Source of the DNA: Actinacidiphila guanduensis
GTDB lineage: Bacteria; Actinomycetota; Actinomycetes; Streptomycetales; Streptomycetaceae
NCBI RefSeq assembly: GCF_900103985.1
Contig: NZ_FNIE01000004.1
Location: 186,001-250,000 of the forward strand
DNA length: 64,000 nucleotides
Direction of reading: 5' to 3'
Part shown: positions 1-6,463 of the stretch, one piece after another
Layout: each line of letters starts with the position of its first letter
Position numbering within the stretch: the stretch's first letter is position 1
Notes under the pieces: model-generated
What the model was told of the DNA's origin: nothing
Databases searched by the model: none
What the model saw: only the letters and a program-made list of their open reading frames with translations
Translations under genes and position numbers: made by a program

Positions 1-147
1 CAGCCAGCCGGGGCCGTCGAAGAGGATGTGCGCGGTCAGCGGGCGGCGGCCGGAGAACTCCAGGCCCCAGGGGGCGGTCCGGCGCAGCGTGGAGAAGACG
101 GCGCCGCGGGCCCGGGCGCGGGCGAGTTGGTCACTGAGGACGTCCAC
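1..147 (-). CDS. AraC-family transcriptional regulator, N-terminal fragment (runs off the left edge)
   Basis: Reading leftwards from a GTG at 147, the 49 visible codons give MDVLSDQLARARARGAVF and then a proline/tryptophan-glycine segment with LEFSGRRPLTAHILF, the pattern of the cupin-type ligand-binding domain at the start of Streptomyces AraC regulators. The DNA-binding half lies outside the window. The start is supported by a TAGCCT hexamer on the minus strand (160 to 155) that ends 7 nt before the GTG, which would give a leaderless or nearly leaderless mRNA. It is divergent from the NmrA-like reductase at 230, the usual arrangement for an AraC regulator controlling a neighbouring oxidoreductase. 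Family assignment rests on the N-terminal pattern only. Confidence 0.6.
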   Translation of the reverse strand, partial: MDVLSDQLARARARGAVFSTLRRTAPWGLEFSGRRPLTAHILFDGPGWL

Positions 148-216
148 CTCTCCCAGGCTAGACGATCACGAATGTTCTCCGGCAGATCGCCTATCCATCG
201 TCCCTCGCCCTGCTCT

Positions 217-222
217 TAGCGT
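217..222 (+). promoter_or_regulatory. -10 hexamer TAGCGT, leaderless-type promoter
   Basis: TAGCGT ends 7 nt before the ATG at 230, so transcription should begin at or next to the start codon. No Shine-Dalgarno sequence is present upstream of that ATG, which agrees with a leaderless transcript. Confidence 0.5.
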
Positions 223-229
223 GGGATGT

Positions 230-1054
230 ATGACACGTTTCGTTGTTCTCGGTGGGAGCGGCAAAGTCGGGCGCCGTCTGGTGGCCGCGCTGGCGGAGTA
301 CGGGCACGAAGGGGTGGCCGCGAGCCGCGGTTCGTCGGTGCGGTTCGACTGGCAGGACACCTCGACCTGGGAGCCCGCGCTCGCAGGTGCGAAGGGGGTG
401 TTCGTCGTGGGGCCGGGCTCCGCGCGGGACTGGAGCGGGGCGCTCACCGGCTTCCTCGGCACCGCCGCGACGGCCGGAGTGGAGCACGCGGTCCTGCTGT
501 CGGCGCGCGGGGTGGAGTTCCTGCCGGGCGGCGCGGTCGACCTCGCCGAGCGGGCGCTGGCGGCGGGGCCCGTGCCGTGGACGGTGCTGCGGCCCGCGCA
601 CTTCGCGCAGAACTTCACCGAGGCGATGTTCGCCCCCGTCGACGGCCTGGTCACCGCCCCGGTGGGCACCGGCGCCGAGCCCTTCGTGGACGTCCTCGAT
701 GTCGCCGAGGTGGCCGCCCGCGTCCTGTCCGCGACGTCCTTCACCGGCGAGCACCTCGCCCTGTCCGGCCCCACCGCCCTGACCTTCGCCGAGGCCGCCG
801 CCGTCCTCTCCTCGGCCTCGGGCCGCCGTATCCGCTTCGTCCCGCAGTCCCCGGCGGACCACGAGGCCGCCCTGCGTGCGGCGGGCACCCCCGAGGGCTA
901 CATCCGGTGGCGGATGGCCATGTTGGACGGCATCCGCTCCGGTGCGGACGCCTATCTGTCCGACGGAGTGGCCCGCGTCCTCTCCCGCCCGCCCACGTCC
1001 TTCGATTCATGGGCCGCCCGCGAAGTCCCCACGGCCCCATGGGCAGGTGAATAG
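230..1054 (+). CDS. NmrA-like NAD(P)-binding oxidoreductase
   Basis: A 274-residue protein beginning MTRFVVLGGSGKVGRR, a Rossmann fold nucleotide-binding start (GGSGKVG at residues 8-14) with no extra domain. Length and the GVFVVGP, ATAGVEHAVLLSARG and WTVLRPAHFAQNF segments are those of the NmrA/atypical-SDR family (NAD(P)H:quinone reductase-like or redox sensors); the tyrosine-lysine pair of classical SDRs is not evident, so catalytic activity is uncertain. I chose the ATG at 230 because the Rossmann motif begins there and a -10 hexamer sits 7 nt upstream; the frame stays open further upstream but without family sequence. It is divergent from the AraC fragment, which probably regulates it. 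Confidence 0.85.
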   Translation: MTRFVVLGGSGKVGRRLVAALAEYGHEGVAASRGSSVRFDWQDTSTWEPALAGAKGVFVVGPGSARDWSGALTGFLGTAATAGVEHAVLLSARGVEFLPGGAVDLAERALAAGPVPWTVLRPAHFAQNFTEAMFAPVDGLVTAPVGTGAEPFVDVLDVAEVAARVLSATSFTGEHLALSGPTALTFAEAAAVLSSASGRRIRFVPQSPADHEAALRAAGTPEGYIRWRMAMLDGIRSGADAYLSDGVARVLSRPPTSFDSWAAREVPTAPWAGE

Positions 1055-1228
1055 CCGAGGCTGCGGTCATCGCGAGCCGACCTCGCCCGCAGTGGGCCGG
1101 CCGCAAGCTGTCGCGGCCCGACTGCCGAGCGCGGGCGGGACCGCCTGTGCGGAAACGCCGTCGCCCACTGTTCCGGGCCGCCCGCCGGGTGCGAAGATCG
1201 CAGGACTCACACCGGAACGGGGGCGTAC

Positions 1229-1690
1229 GTGGACGTGGTGGTCAGGCCCGCACGGGCCGCCGAAGCCGGGATGCTCAGCGAGCTGGCGCTTCGGTCCAAG
1301 GGGCATTGGGGCTACGGCGCCGACTTCCTGGAAGCGTGTCGCGACGAGCTCACCGTTGCCCCGCACGAGGTCGCACGCCGACGGGCCATGGTGGCCGACA
1401 GGGACGGCCGCGTCCTCGGCTTCACCACGCTGGAGGGCGAGCCGCCCAGCGGTGTGCTGGGCATGATGTTCGTCGAGCCGGACGCCATCGGCCAGGGGAT
1501 CGGCCGCCTGCTGTTCGAACGCACCGTCGCCGCTGGACGGGACCTGGGGTTCACCCGCCTCACGATCGACGCGGACCCGAACGCCGAGCCCTTCTACCGC
1601 GCGATGGGTGCCGTCCGGGTGGGCAGCGTCCCCTCGGGCTCCATCGCCGGCAGGGTGCTGCCGCAGATGGTCGTCCCCCTCACGCGCTGA
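1229..1690 (+). CDS. GNAT-family N-acetyltransferase
   Basis: A 153-residue single-domain acetyltransferase starting at GTG 1229 (MDVVVRPARAAEAGM). The acetyl-CoA pyrophosphate loop reads AIGQGIGRLL (Q/R-x-x-G-x-G/A type) near residues 91-100, preceded by the beta-4 strand GMMFVEPD, and the C-terminal motif B region is NAEPFYRAMGA with the usual tyrosine. The acceptor substrate cannot be told from sequence. It lies 174 bp after the NmrA-like gene on the same strand and ends at a perfect bidirectional hairpin shared with the convergent SDR gene. Confidence 0.85.
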   Translation: MDVVVRPARAAEAGMLSELALRSKGHWGYGADFLEACRDELTVAPHEVARRRAMVADRDGRVLGFTTLEGEPPSGVLGMMFVEPDAIGQGIGRLLFERTVAAGRDLGFTRLTIDADPNAEPFYRAMGAVRVGSVPSGSIAGRVLPQMVVPLTR

Positions 1691-1762
1691 CACGGCACCC
1701 GCCTGGACAGCGCGCCCGGAGCCCGAGCGCGGCCGGGTTGCCGCCGGCGACGGCCTCGCCGC

Positions 1763-1812
1763 ACCGGCTCCGACCCTGCCGGTTGGGCAGAGCCGGCAGG
1801 GTCGGAGCCGGT
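1763..1812. terminator. Bidirectional hairpin with perfect 20-bp stem
   Basis: 1763-1782 and 1793-1812 are exact reverse complements (20 bp) around the 10-nt loop at 1783-1792. The hairpin lies between two convergent genes and its right arm reaches the stop codon of the SDR at 1812, so it can terminate both transcripts. There is no T tract, as is usual in Streptomyces. Confidence 0.8.
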
Positions 1813-2693
1813 CAGCGGAAGTAGTGGCCCTGTTCGATGTCCTCGATGAGGCCGGGGTGGGTCGGCTTCCAGCCCATGAGTTCCTGGGTGAGGGCGCTGG
1901 AGGCGGGCATGTCCGTGCCGAGCAGGTGGACGAGCATGCCCTCGAACTCCGCGGCGGGCAGGGACCGCGCGGGCAGGCCGAGCTGCTTGCCGATCGCCTC
2001 GGCGATCTCGCGGACGGGCACGCCCTCGTCGCCGACGGCGTTGAGCACCGCGCCGGCGGGCGCCTGCTCGACCGCCAGCCGGTAGAGGGCGGCGGCGTCC
2101 TTCACATGGACGGCGGGCCAGCGGCTCGCCCCGTCGCCGATGTAGCCGCAGACGCCCTTGGCCCGGGCCCTGGCGATCAACTGCGGGACGAAGCCGTGCC
2201 GTTCACCTTCGCCGTGCACCGAGCGGGGCAGCATGACCAGGCAGGCGCGCACCCCTGCGTCGGCCGCGGCGAGGGCGGCGCGCATGTTGGTGATGCGGGC
2301 GGCGATCGGCCCGGCGGCGATGAGTTCGTCGCGCTCGGTCGCGGGACGGCCGGGCCTGACGAGGGTGCCGCCGGAGACGACCAGGGGCTTGCCCGAGCCG
2401 GCCAGGGCGGCGGTGAACGCCTCGATCGCGCCGGCGTCGGCCCGTGTCGCGGCCTCGCTCGTGCTGGGCACGAGGAAGGCGAGGTGGATGACGCCGTCGC
2501 TGTCGAGGGCGCCGGCGCGCAGGACGCCGGTGTCGGTCAGGTCGCCGCGCAGCACCTCGGCGCCGAGGGCGGCAACGGTTTCGGCGGCGGCGTCCGAGCG
2601 GGCCAGGCCCAGGACCTGGTGGCCGGCGGCCAGGAGCTCGGGAACGACCGCCGAGCCGATCCAGCCGGAGGCACCGGTGACGAAGATGCGCAT
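1812..2693 (-). CDS. NAD-dependent epimerase/dehydratase-type short-chain oxidoreductase
   Basis: A 293-residue extended/atypical SDR. The N-terminus MRIFVTGASGWIGSAV carries the Rossmann TGxxGxxG motif; ALDSDGVIHLAF and LVVSGGTLVRPGRPATE follow as in the 3-beta-HSD/epimerase family. The usual YxxxK is not obvious, so the exact reaction is unknown. The ATG at 2693 follows AGGAGAT. The gene is divergent from a TetR regulator, and the shared promoter region holds three palindromes, so it is almost certainly the regulator's target. Confidence 0.88.
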   Translation of the reverse strand: MRIFVTGASGWIGSAVVPELLAAGHQVLGLARSDAAAETVAALGAEVLRGDLTDTGVLRAGALDSDGVIHLAFLVPSTSEAATRADAGAIEAFTAALAGSGKPLVVSGGTLVRPGRPATERDELIAAGPIAARITNMRAALAAADAGVRACLVMLPRSVHGEGERHGFVPQLIARARAKGVCGYIGDGASRWPAVHVKDAAALYRLAVEQAPAGAVLNAVGDEGVPVREIAEAIGKQLGLPARSLPAAEFEGMLVHLLGTDMPASSALTQELMGWKPTHPGLIEDIEQGHYFR

Positions 2694-2759
2694 GAAAGAT
2701 CTCCTTGGTCGGGCGTGGAGTGCGAGAAACGCGCGGCACAGGCCGCGGCCGGGACAGCG

Positions 2760-2840
2760 ATGCGACCCGGTCGCATCAAGCTAACACAGTTATGCGACGG
2801 CGTCGCATCACCCGTCGCGGATGATGCGACCCGGTCGCCT
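2760..2840. promoter_or_regulatory. Triple TetR operator, 17-bp palindromes at a 32-bp pitch
   Basis: Three copies of ATGCGAC-N3-GTCGCAT occur at 2760-2776 (perfect), 2792-2808 (perfect) and 2824-2840 (right arm GTCGCCT, one mismatch). Starts are exactly 32 bp apart, close to three helical turns, so bound dimers would lie on the same face of the DNA. The third copy covers the -35/spacer region of the TetR promoter (TATGCT at 2845-2850 as -10); the first is close to the SDR start. This implies repression of both divergent genes. Confidence 0.8.
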
Positions 2841-2856
2841 CGCCTATGCTGTGGCC

Positions 2857-3450
2857 GTGAGCAGATGGGCACCGGACGCGCGGGAACGCCTGGAGAGCGC
2901 CGCCTTGGACCTGTTCGTGGAGAACGGGTACGAGGCGACGACCGTCGCGCAGATCGCGGAGCGCGCCGGCCTCAACCGGGCCACGTTCTTCCGGCACTTC
3001 GCCGACAAGCGGGAGGTGCTGTTCGGCGGCGAGGACGTGCTCGCCGGCCTCTTCGGCGACGCCGTCCGGGACGCCCCGGCGCAGGCGACGCCCACCGAGT
3101 GCCTGCGGGCCGCGTTCGCGGCGGCCGACGCCGTGATGACCCCGGCGCAGCGGGCGAAGGCCGCCAAGCGCGTCCAGGTGCTGGCGGCGAACTCGGAGGT
3201 CCAGGAGCGGGGTCTGCTCAAGCACGCCAGGATCGCCGCGGCGATCAGCGCCGCCCTGCGCGCACGGGGGACCGACGAGCTGACCGCCCGGCTGGGCGCG
3301 GAAGTGGCGATGCTCGCCTTCCGGGTCGCCGTGGAGCGCTGGATGAGGGCACGGGAGGACGAGCCGTTCGGGCTCCATGCCGCGGCGGCCCTGGACGAGG
3401 TGCAGACGCGCGCGGCCGAACTCGCCCCGGGGGCGCGCCTGCGGGCCTGA
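2857..3450 (+). CDS. TetR/AcrR-family transcriptional regulator
   Basis: A 197-residue repressor when read from GTG 2857 (MSRWAPDARERL). The TetR HTH is complete: ALDLFVENGYEATTVAQIA, then ERAGLNRATFFRHFADKREVLF with the recognition helix and conserved FFRHF tail. The C-terminal ligand-binding half is helical and diverse, with no recognised ligand. The frame is open up to an ATG at 2821, but that start lies inside the third operator and upstream of the likely -10 (TATGCT, 2845-2850), so GTG 2857 (or 2851) is preferred; either would be leaderless. It likely represses itself and the divergent SDR through the three palindromes. Confidence 0.9.
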   Translation: MSRWAPDARERLESAALDLFVENGYEATTVAQIAERAGLNRATFFRHFADKREVLFGGEDVLAGLFGDAVRDAPAQATPTECLRAAFAAADAVMTPAQRAKAAKRVQVLAANSEVQERGLLKHARIAAAISAALRARGTDELTARLGAEVAMLAFRVAVERWMRAREDEPFGLHAAAALDEVQTRAAELAPGARLRA

Positions 3451-3588
3451 CCCGCCAGGCGATCACCACCCGCCGCGATCACCCTGCGGCGCGCCGTTGC
3501 GGGGCGGCTCCGGCCGGGCACCCTGACTCGCCCCGCCCGAACGATGCCGCCGGCCCGGCCGCGAACCGCGCGCTTCGTCGAGGGGCCC

Positions 3589-4491
3589 TCAGCCGACGAC
3601 CAGGACGAGCTTGCCGCGCGCATGGCCGTTCTCGCCGAAGCGGTGGGCCGCGGCGATCCCGGCGAGCGGGAAGGTCCGTACCACCGGGAGCGCGAAGCGG
3701 CCGGAGGCGATCAACTCGCCGATCCCGCTCAGCGCGTGCAGCGCGCGGCCGGTGTCGCCCCGGCTGAAGGTCACCCCGTAGCGCTCGGCGCCGGCAAAGT
3801 CGGCAAGGGTGACCACATGGTCGGCGCCGCCGGCGAGTGCGATGAGTTCGGGCAGGACGCCGCTGCCGGCGACGTCGAGCGCGCGGTCGGCACCGTCCGG
3901 TGCGAGGGCCCGCACCCGCTCGGCCATACCGGCCCCGTACGCGACGGGCTCGGCCCCCAGCGAGCGCAGGTACGCGTGGTTGACGGGGCTCGCGGTGCCG
4001 ATGACGCGCGCGCCGCGCACCACGGCGAGCTGGACCGCGGCACTGCCGACACTCCCGGAAGCCCCGTTGACCAGCAGCGTGTCACCGCTGCCGACGCCGA
4101 GCCGGTCGAGCGCGCGGGTGGCCGTCTCCACAGCCGCCGGCAGGGCCGCGGCCCGGGCGAAGTCCAGAGACGGCGGGATCGGGGCGTAGAAGGAGAGCAC
4201 CGCGAGTTCGGCCTGGGCCGCCCCGTCGGCGGACAGGCCGAACACGCGGTCGCCGACGACCGCGTCGGTGACGCCCGCGCCGACCTCGTCCACGACGCCG
4301 GCCGCCTCGTACCCGAGGGTCTGCGGCAGCCCCTCGTCCATCAGGCCCGCGCGCTTCCTCCAGTCGCTCGCGTTGACCCCCGCCGCCCGTACCGCGATCC
4401 GCACCTGCCCGGGACCGGGGTGCGGATCGGCGAGTTCCACGATCTCCAGGACCTCCGGCCCACCGAACCTGCTGAAGCAAGCTGCCTTCAC
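3589..4491 (-). CDS. NADP-dependent quinone oxidoreductase, zinc-independent MDR family
   Basis: A 300-residue medium-chain dehydrogenase/reductase of the quinone oxidoreductase type. From GTG 4491 it begins MKAACFSRFGGPEVLEIVEL, followed by GPGQVRIAVRAAGVNASDWRKRAG and the LGYEAAGVVDEVGAGV block; the cofactor motif is LLVNGASGSVGSAAVQLA. The structural and catalytic zinc cysteines of alcohol dehydrogenases are absent, as expected for the quinone reductase subgroup. The frame remains open to 4530, but the family start and a GGAG 9 nt upstream support 4491. The ending GKLVLVV is typical. Its substrate is unknown. Confidence 0.9.
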   Translation of the reverse strand: MKAACFSRFGGPEVLEIVELADPHPGPGQVRIAVRAAGVNASDWRKRAGLMDEGLPQTLGYEAAGVVDEVGAGVTDAVVGDRVFGLSADGAAQAELAVLSFYAPIPPSLDFARAAALPAAVETATRALDRLGVGSGDTLLVNGASGSVGSAAVQLAVVRGARVIGTASPVNHAYLRSLGAEPVAYGAGMAERVRALAPDGADRALDVAGSGVLPELIALAGGADHVVTLADFAGAERYGVTFSRGDTGRALHALSGIGELIASGRFALPVVRTFPLAGIAAAHRFGENGHARGKLVLVVG

Positions 4492-4666
4492 CTGTGGGCT
4501 CCGTTCCTCGTCGCGGCTCCGCCTACGCACTGACGAACAGCATACCGAAGAACACGAACACCGTTCGCCGATGCACGAACACCGTACGCCCCACGCACGG
4601 TCTCGCGCTCTCCCGCGGCTGGGGCCGGCGCCCCCGGACAGAACACCTCGGGTGTGTATCGAAAGC

Positions 4667-4711
4667 GCGGACGGGCCGGGTGGGGTGATGCCCCCGGTCC
4701 GGCCCGTCCGC
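4667..4711 (-). terminator. 13-bp perfect hairpin downstream of the tandem GNAT gene
   Basis: 4667-4679 and 4699-4711 are exact reverse complements, with a 19-nt loop. It starts 7 bp beyond the stop of the minus-strand gene 4718-5596 and is followed by no T tract. It should insulate the GNAT gene from the quinone oxidoreductase gene downstream. Confidence 0.65.
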
Positions 4712-4717
4712 TCTCTG

Positions 4718-5596
4718 CTAAAGGTCGAGCTGATGCTGGTGTGTCGTGTGCGTGGGCGTGTAGCCGAGACCGTCGTTGATCCGTCGCATGTGCACGTTGC
4801 TGTCGGCGGTGTCGGTCAGGAGGCCACCGAGGTCCGGATAGTCCCTACGGGCCTGTCTGATCGACTCGGCCTTCATCCATCGGCCGAGGCCGTGTCCCCG
4901 GTGCTCGGGCAGCACACCGGTACCGTAGTGCTGGCCGTCACCTGCGCCGTCACCGGGGATGACGAGTTCGGTGAACCCGGCGATCGAGCCATTGGTGACG
5001 TCGATGGCGACGACGGTGTGCAAATGGTCGCCGCGCTGTTCGACGGCCTTCGCCGCGGCCCGCACGCGGTCCACGTCCCAGCTCGCGGTGCCGTAGTCGG
5101 TGTCGTCCATGGGCATGTCGTCCATGGCGCGGCGTGAGGCGGCGAACGTCCGGGCGAGGTCGTCGGGGACGGTTCCCCGCCATGACATCAGCCGGTAGCC
5201 GGGATGCGGACGCTCGATGATCTCGGCGAGGACGGCGGTATCCACGTCAGCCAGTGGCAAGCGGGTGAACCTCAGGGTGAGGACCTTCCGGAAACCGCGT
5301 GCTGCCAGGAAGTGGTCGCCGGGCGATCCGGCTTCTGCCTGCGCGACAACGCAGCGTCGGGCATTGTCCCGGGCGGTGGCCACGGCGGCGTCGAGGAGCC
5401 GGGAGCCGATGCCCTTGCGGCGCTCCGCGGGATGAACACGGAGGTCGAGTTCGGCCAGGTGCTCTTGTCCGCCATCGAACAGGCGCAGAAAGGCCGTCCC
5501 GGCGGGGATGGAATCCGCGTCCGATGCCAGCCAGGCAAGGCGCCGGCCGTGCGCCCTGTGAGCGGGGTCGGTCAGTGGGGTGATGCGAAGGAACAA
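4718..5596 (-). CDS. Tandem-GNAT acetyltransferase (two-domain)
   Basis: A 292-residue protein containing two GNAT folds. The N-terminal domain has LDLRVHPAERRKGIGSRLL with the R/Q-x-x-G-x-G/A acetyl-CoA loop (about residues 52-67); the C-terminal domain has the corresponding GTGVLPEHRGHGLGRWMK (about 225-243) followed by TDTADSNVHMRRINDGLGY, the asparagine/leucine-glycine pattern of motif B. This is the mycothiol-synthase-like two-domain layout, though it is not MshD by context. The start is a TTG at 5596 with GGAG about 9 nt upstream; no better ATG or GTG is near. Substrate unknown. Confidence 0.82.
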   Translation of the reverse strand: MFLRITPLTDPAHRAHGRRLAWLASDADSIPAGTAFLRLFDGGQEHLAELDLRVHPAERRKGIGSRLLDAAVATARDNARRCVVAQAEAGSPGDHFLAARGFRKVLTLRFTRLPLADVDTAVLAEIIERPHPGYRLMSWRGTVPDDLARTFAASRRAMDDMPMDDTDYGTASWDVDRVRAAAKAVEQRGDHLHTVVAIDVTNGSIAGFTELVIPGDGAGDGQHYGTGVLPEHRGHGLGRWMKAESIRQARRDYPDLGGLLTDTADSNVHMRRINDGLGYTPTHTTHQHQLDL

Positions 5597-5785
5597 GATG
5601 TCTCCGTCGTGAGGAGGTGGCGAAGGTCAGTACGCGAGCTCAACACCTGGGCACTCCTGCGCATGTGCTCCACACCTCCTCGTCGACAGCGCCGACCTGC
5701 ACCGATGCAGGCGGCTGGGTGAACCTAGCCGGCCGATTGGCGCCTGGGCAACGGATTATCGAAGAGGCGGTGCGCGCGCGTGGCC

Positions 5786-5905
5786 ACGGCCACTCGTTGC
5801 CGGCTGCGACGAGGACGGTCGCCTCATGGCGGACCGCGAGCTTGCGGTATCTCGTGGCCACGGCGCGATGCCTTTCACCACGATCGGCATGGGCTTCGCC
5901 CCTGC
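5786..5905 (-). pseudogene. Transposase remnant (IS5/IS4-like DDE C-terminus)
   Basis: In the 461-bp gap 5597-6057 the minus strand reads HRAVATRYRKLAVRHEATVL followed by VAAGNEW, closely resembling the conserved C-terminus of IS5-type transposases (RxxATRYDKLAxxYxAxVxLA). The preceding residues are out of register and no catalytic DDE residues or full frame remain. Downstream at 5972 and 6003 a 14-bp sequence (GACCCGGTGCCAGG) occurs twice, 31 bp apart. I take it as a decayed insertion-sequence fragment; nothing else in the gap looks coding. Confidence 0.5.
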
Positions 5906-6057
5906 TCAACGGTTGCAGCGTCGTGGTGTACCCCCGCCGCGCCAAGGCCCCGCCCGTGATCACCGGGCTCGGACCCGGTGCCAGGGACTGGAGCCGGGTG
6001 ACGACCCGGTGCCAGGACTTGAAGGTCTCCGAGCGGTGGGGCTCCTGACCCGGAGGA

Positions 6058-6456
6058 CTAGCGGCGGCGCGGCCCCACCGTCCCCGGCTGCTGCCGCATG
6101 TGGGGCGGGACCAGGAAGCGGGGGCGGTTGAACCAGATGATCGCGAACATCAGGGCCACGCTGAGCAGGACCAGGACGATGAGGACGGCGAGCAGGACGG
6201 CGGCCCACAGGGGGGTGGAGGAGGCGCCGGACGGGGTCGCCAGGACCGCGACCCCGGTCCCGCAGAGCAGGTAGAAGAAGGCCGAGGCGACGGCGAAGGC
6301 CCGCTCCATACCGGTCTTGAACTCGTCGGGCAGCGGCACCAGGCGCATCCGGTACGCGTAGGAGAACCGCTCCCGCCAGCTGCGCCGGGCGAGCCGGAGG
6401 AAGACGGTCCCCATCACCGCGAATGCCGCGGTGCCGAGCAGGTCGACGACGTTCAT
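6058..6456 (-). CDS. Small three-helix membrane protein, candidate immunity protein for the RHS gene
   Basis: A 132-residue protein with three hydrophobic stretches, about residues 3-23 (DLLGTAAFAVMGTVFL), 53-73 (AFAVASAFFYLLCGTGVAVL) and 83-109 (LLAVLIVLVLLSVALMF), a basic loop after helix 1 and a hydrophilic, arginine-rich tail. No family recognised. It starts only 7 bp after the stop of the giant RHS gene on the same strand, so it is almost certainly co-transcribed. In polymorphic toxin loci the gene directly after the toxin encodes immunity; because the RHS C-terminus is glycine-zipper-like and probably membrane-active, a membrane-embedded immunity protein would fit. This role is inference. 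Confidence 0.75.
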   Translation of the reverse strand: MNVVDLLGTAAFAVMGTVFLRLARRSWRERFSYAYRMRLVPLPDEFKTGMERAFAVASAFFYLLCGTGVAVLATPSGASSTPLWAAVLLAVLIVLVLLSVALMFAIIWFNRPRFLVPPHMRQQPGTVGPRRR

Positions 6457-6463
6457 CAGCGCC

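Noticed and set aside
5617..6048. Plus-strand open frame in the transposase-remnant region
   Set aside because: No family pattern and no ribosome binding site; the minus strand shows the transposase similarity instead.
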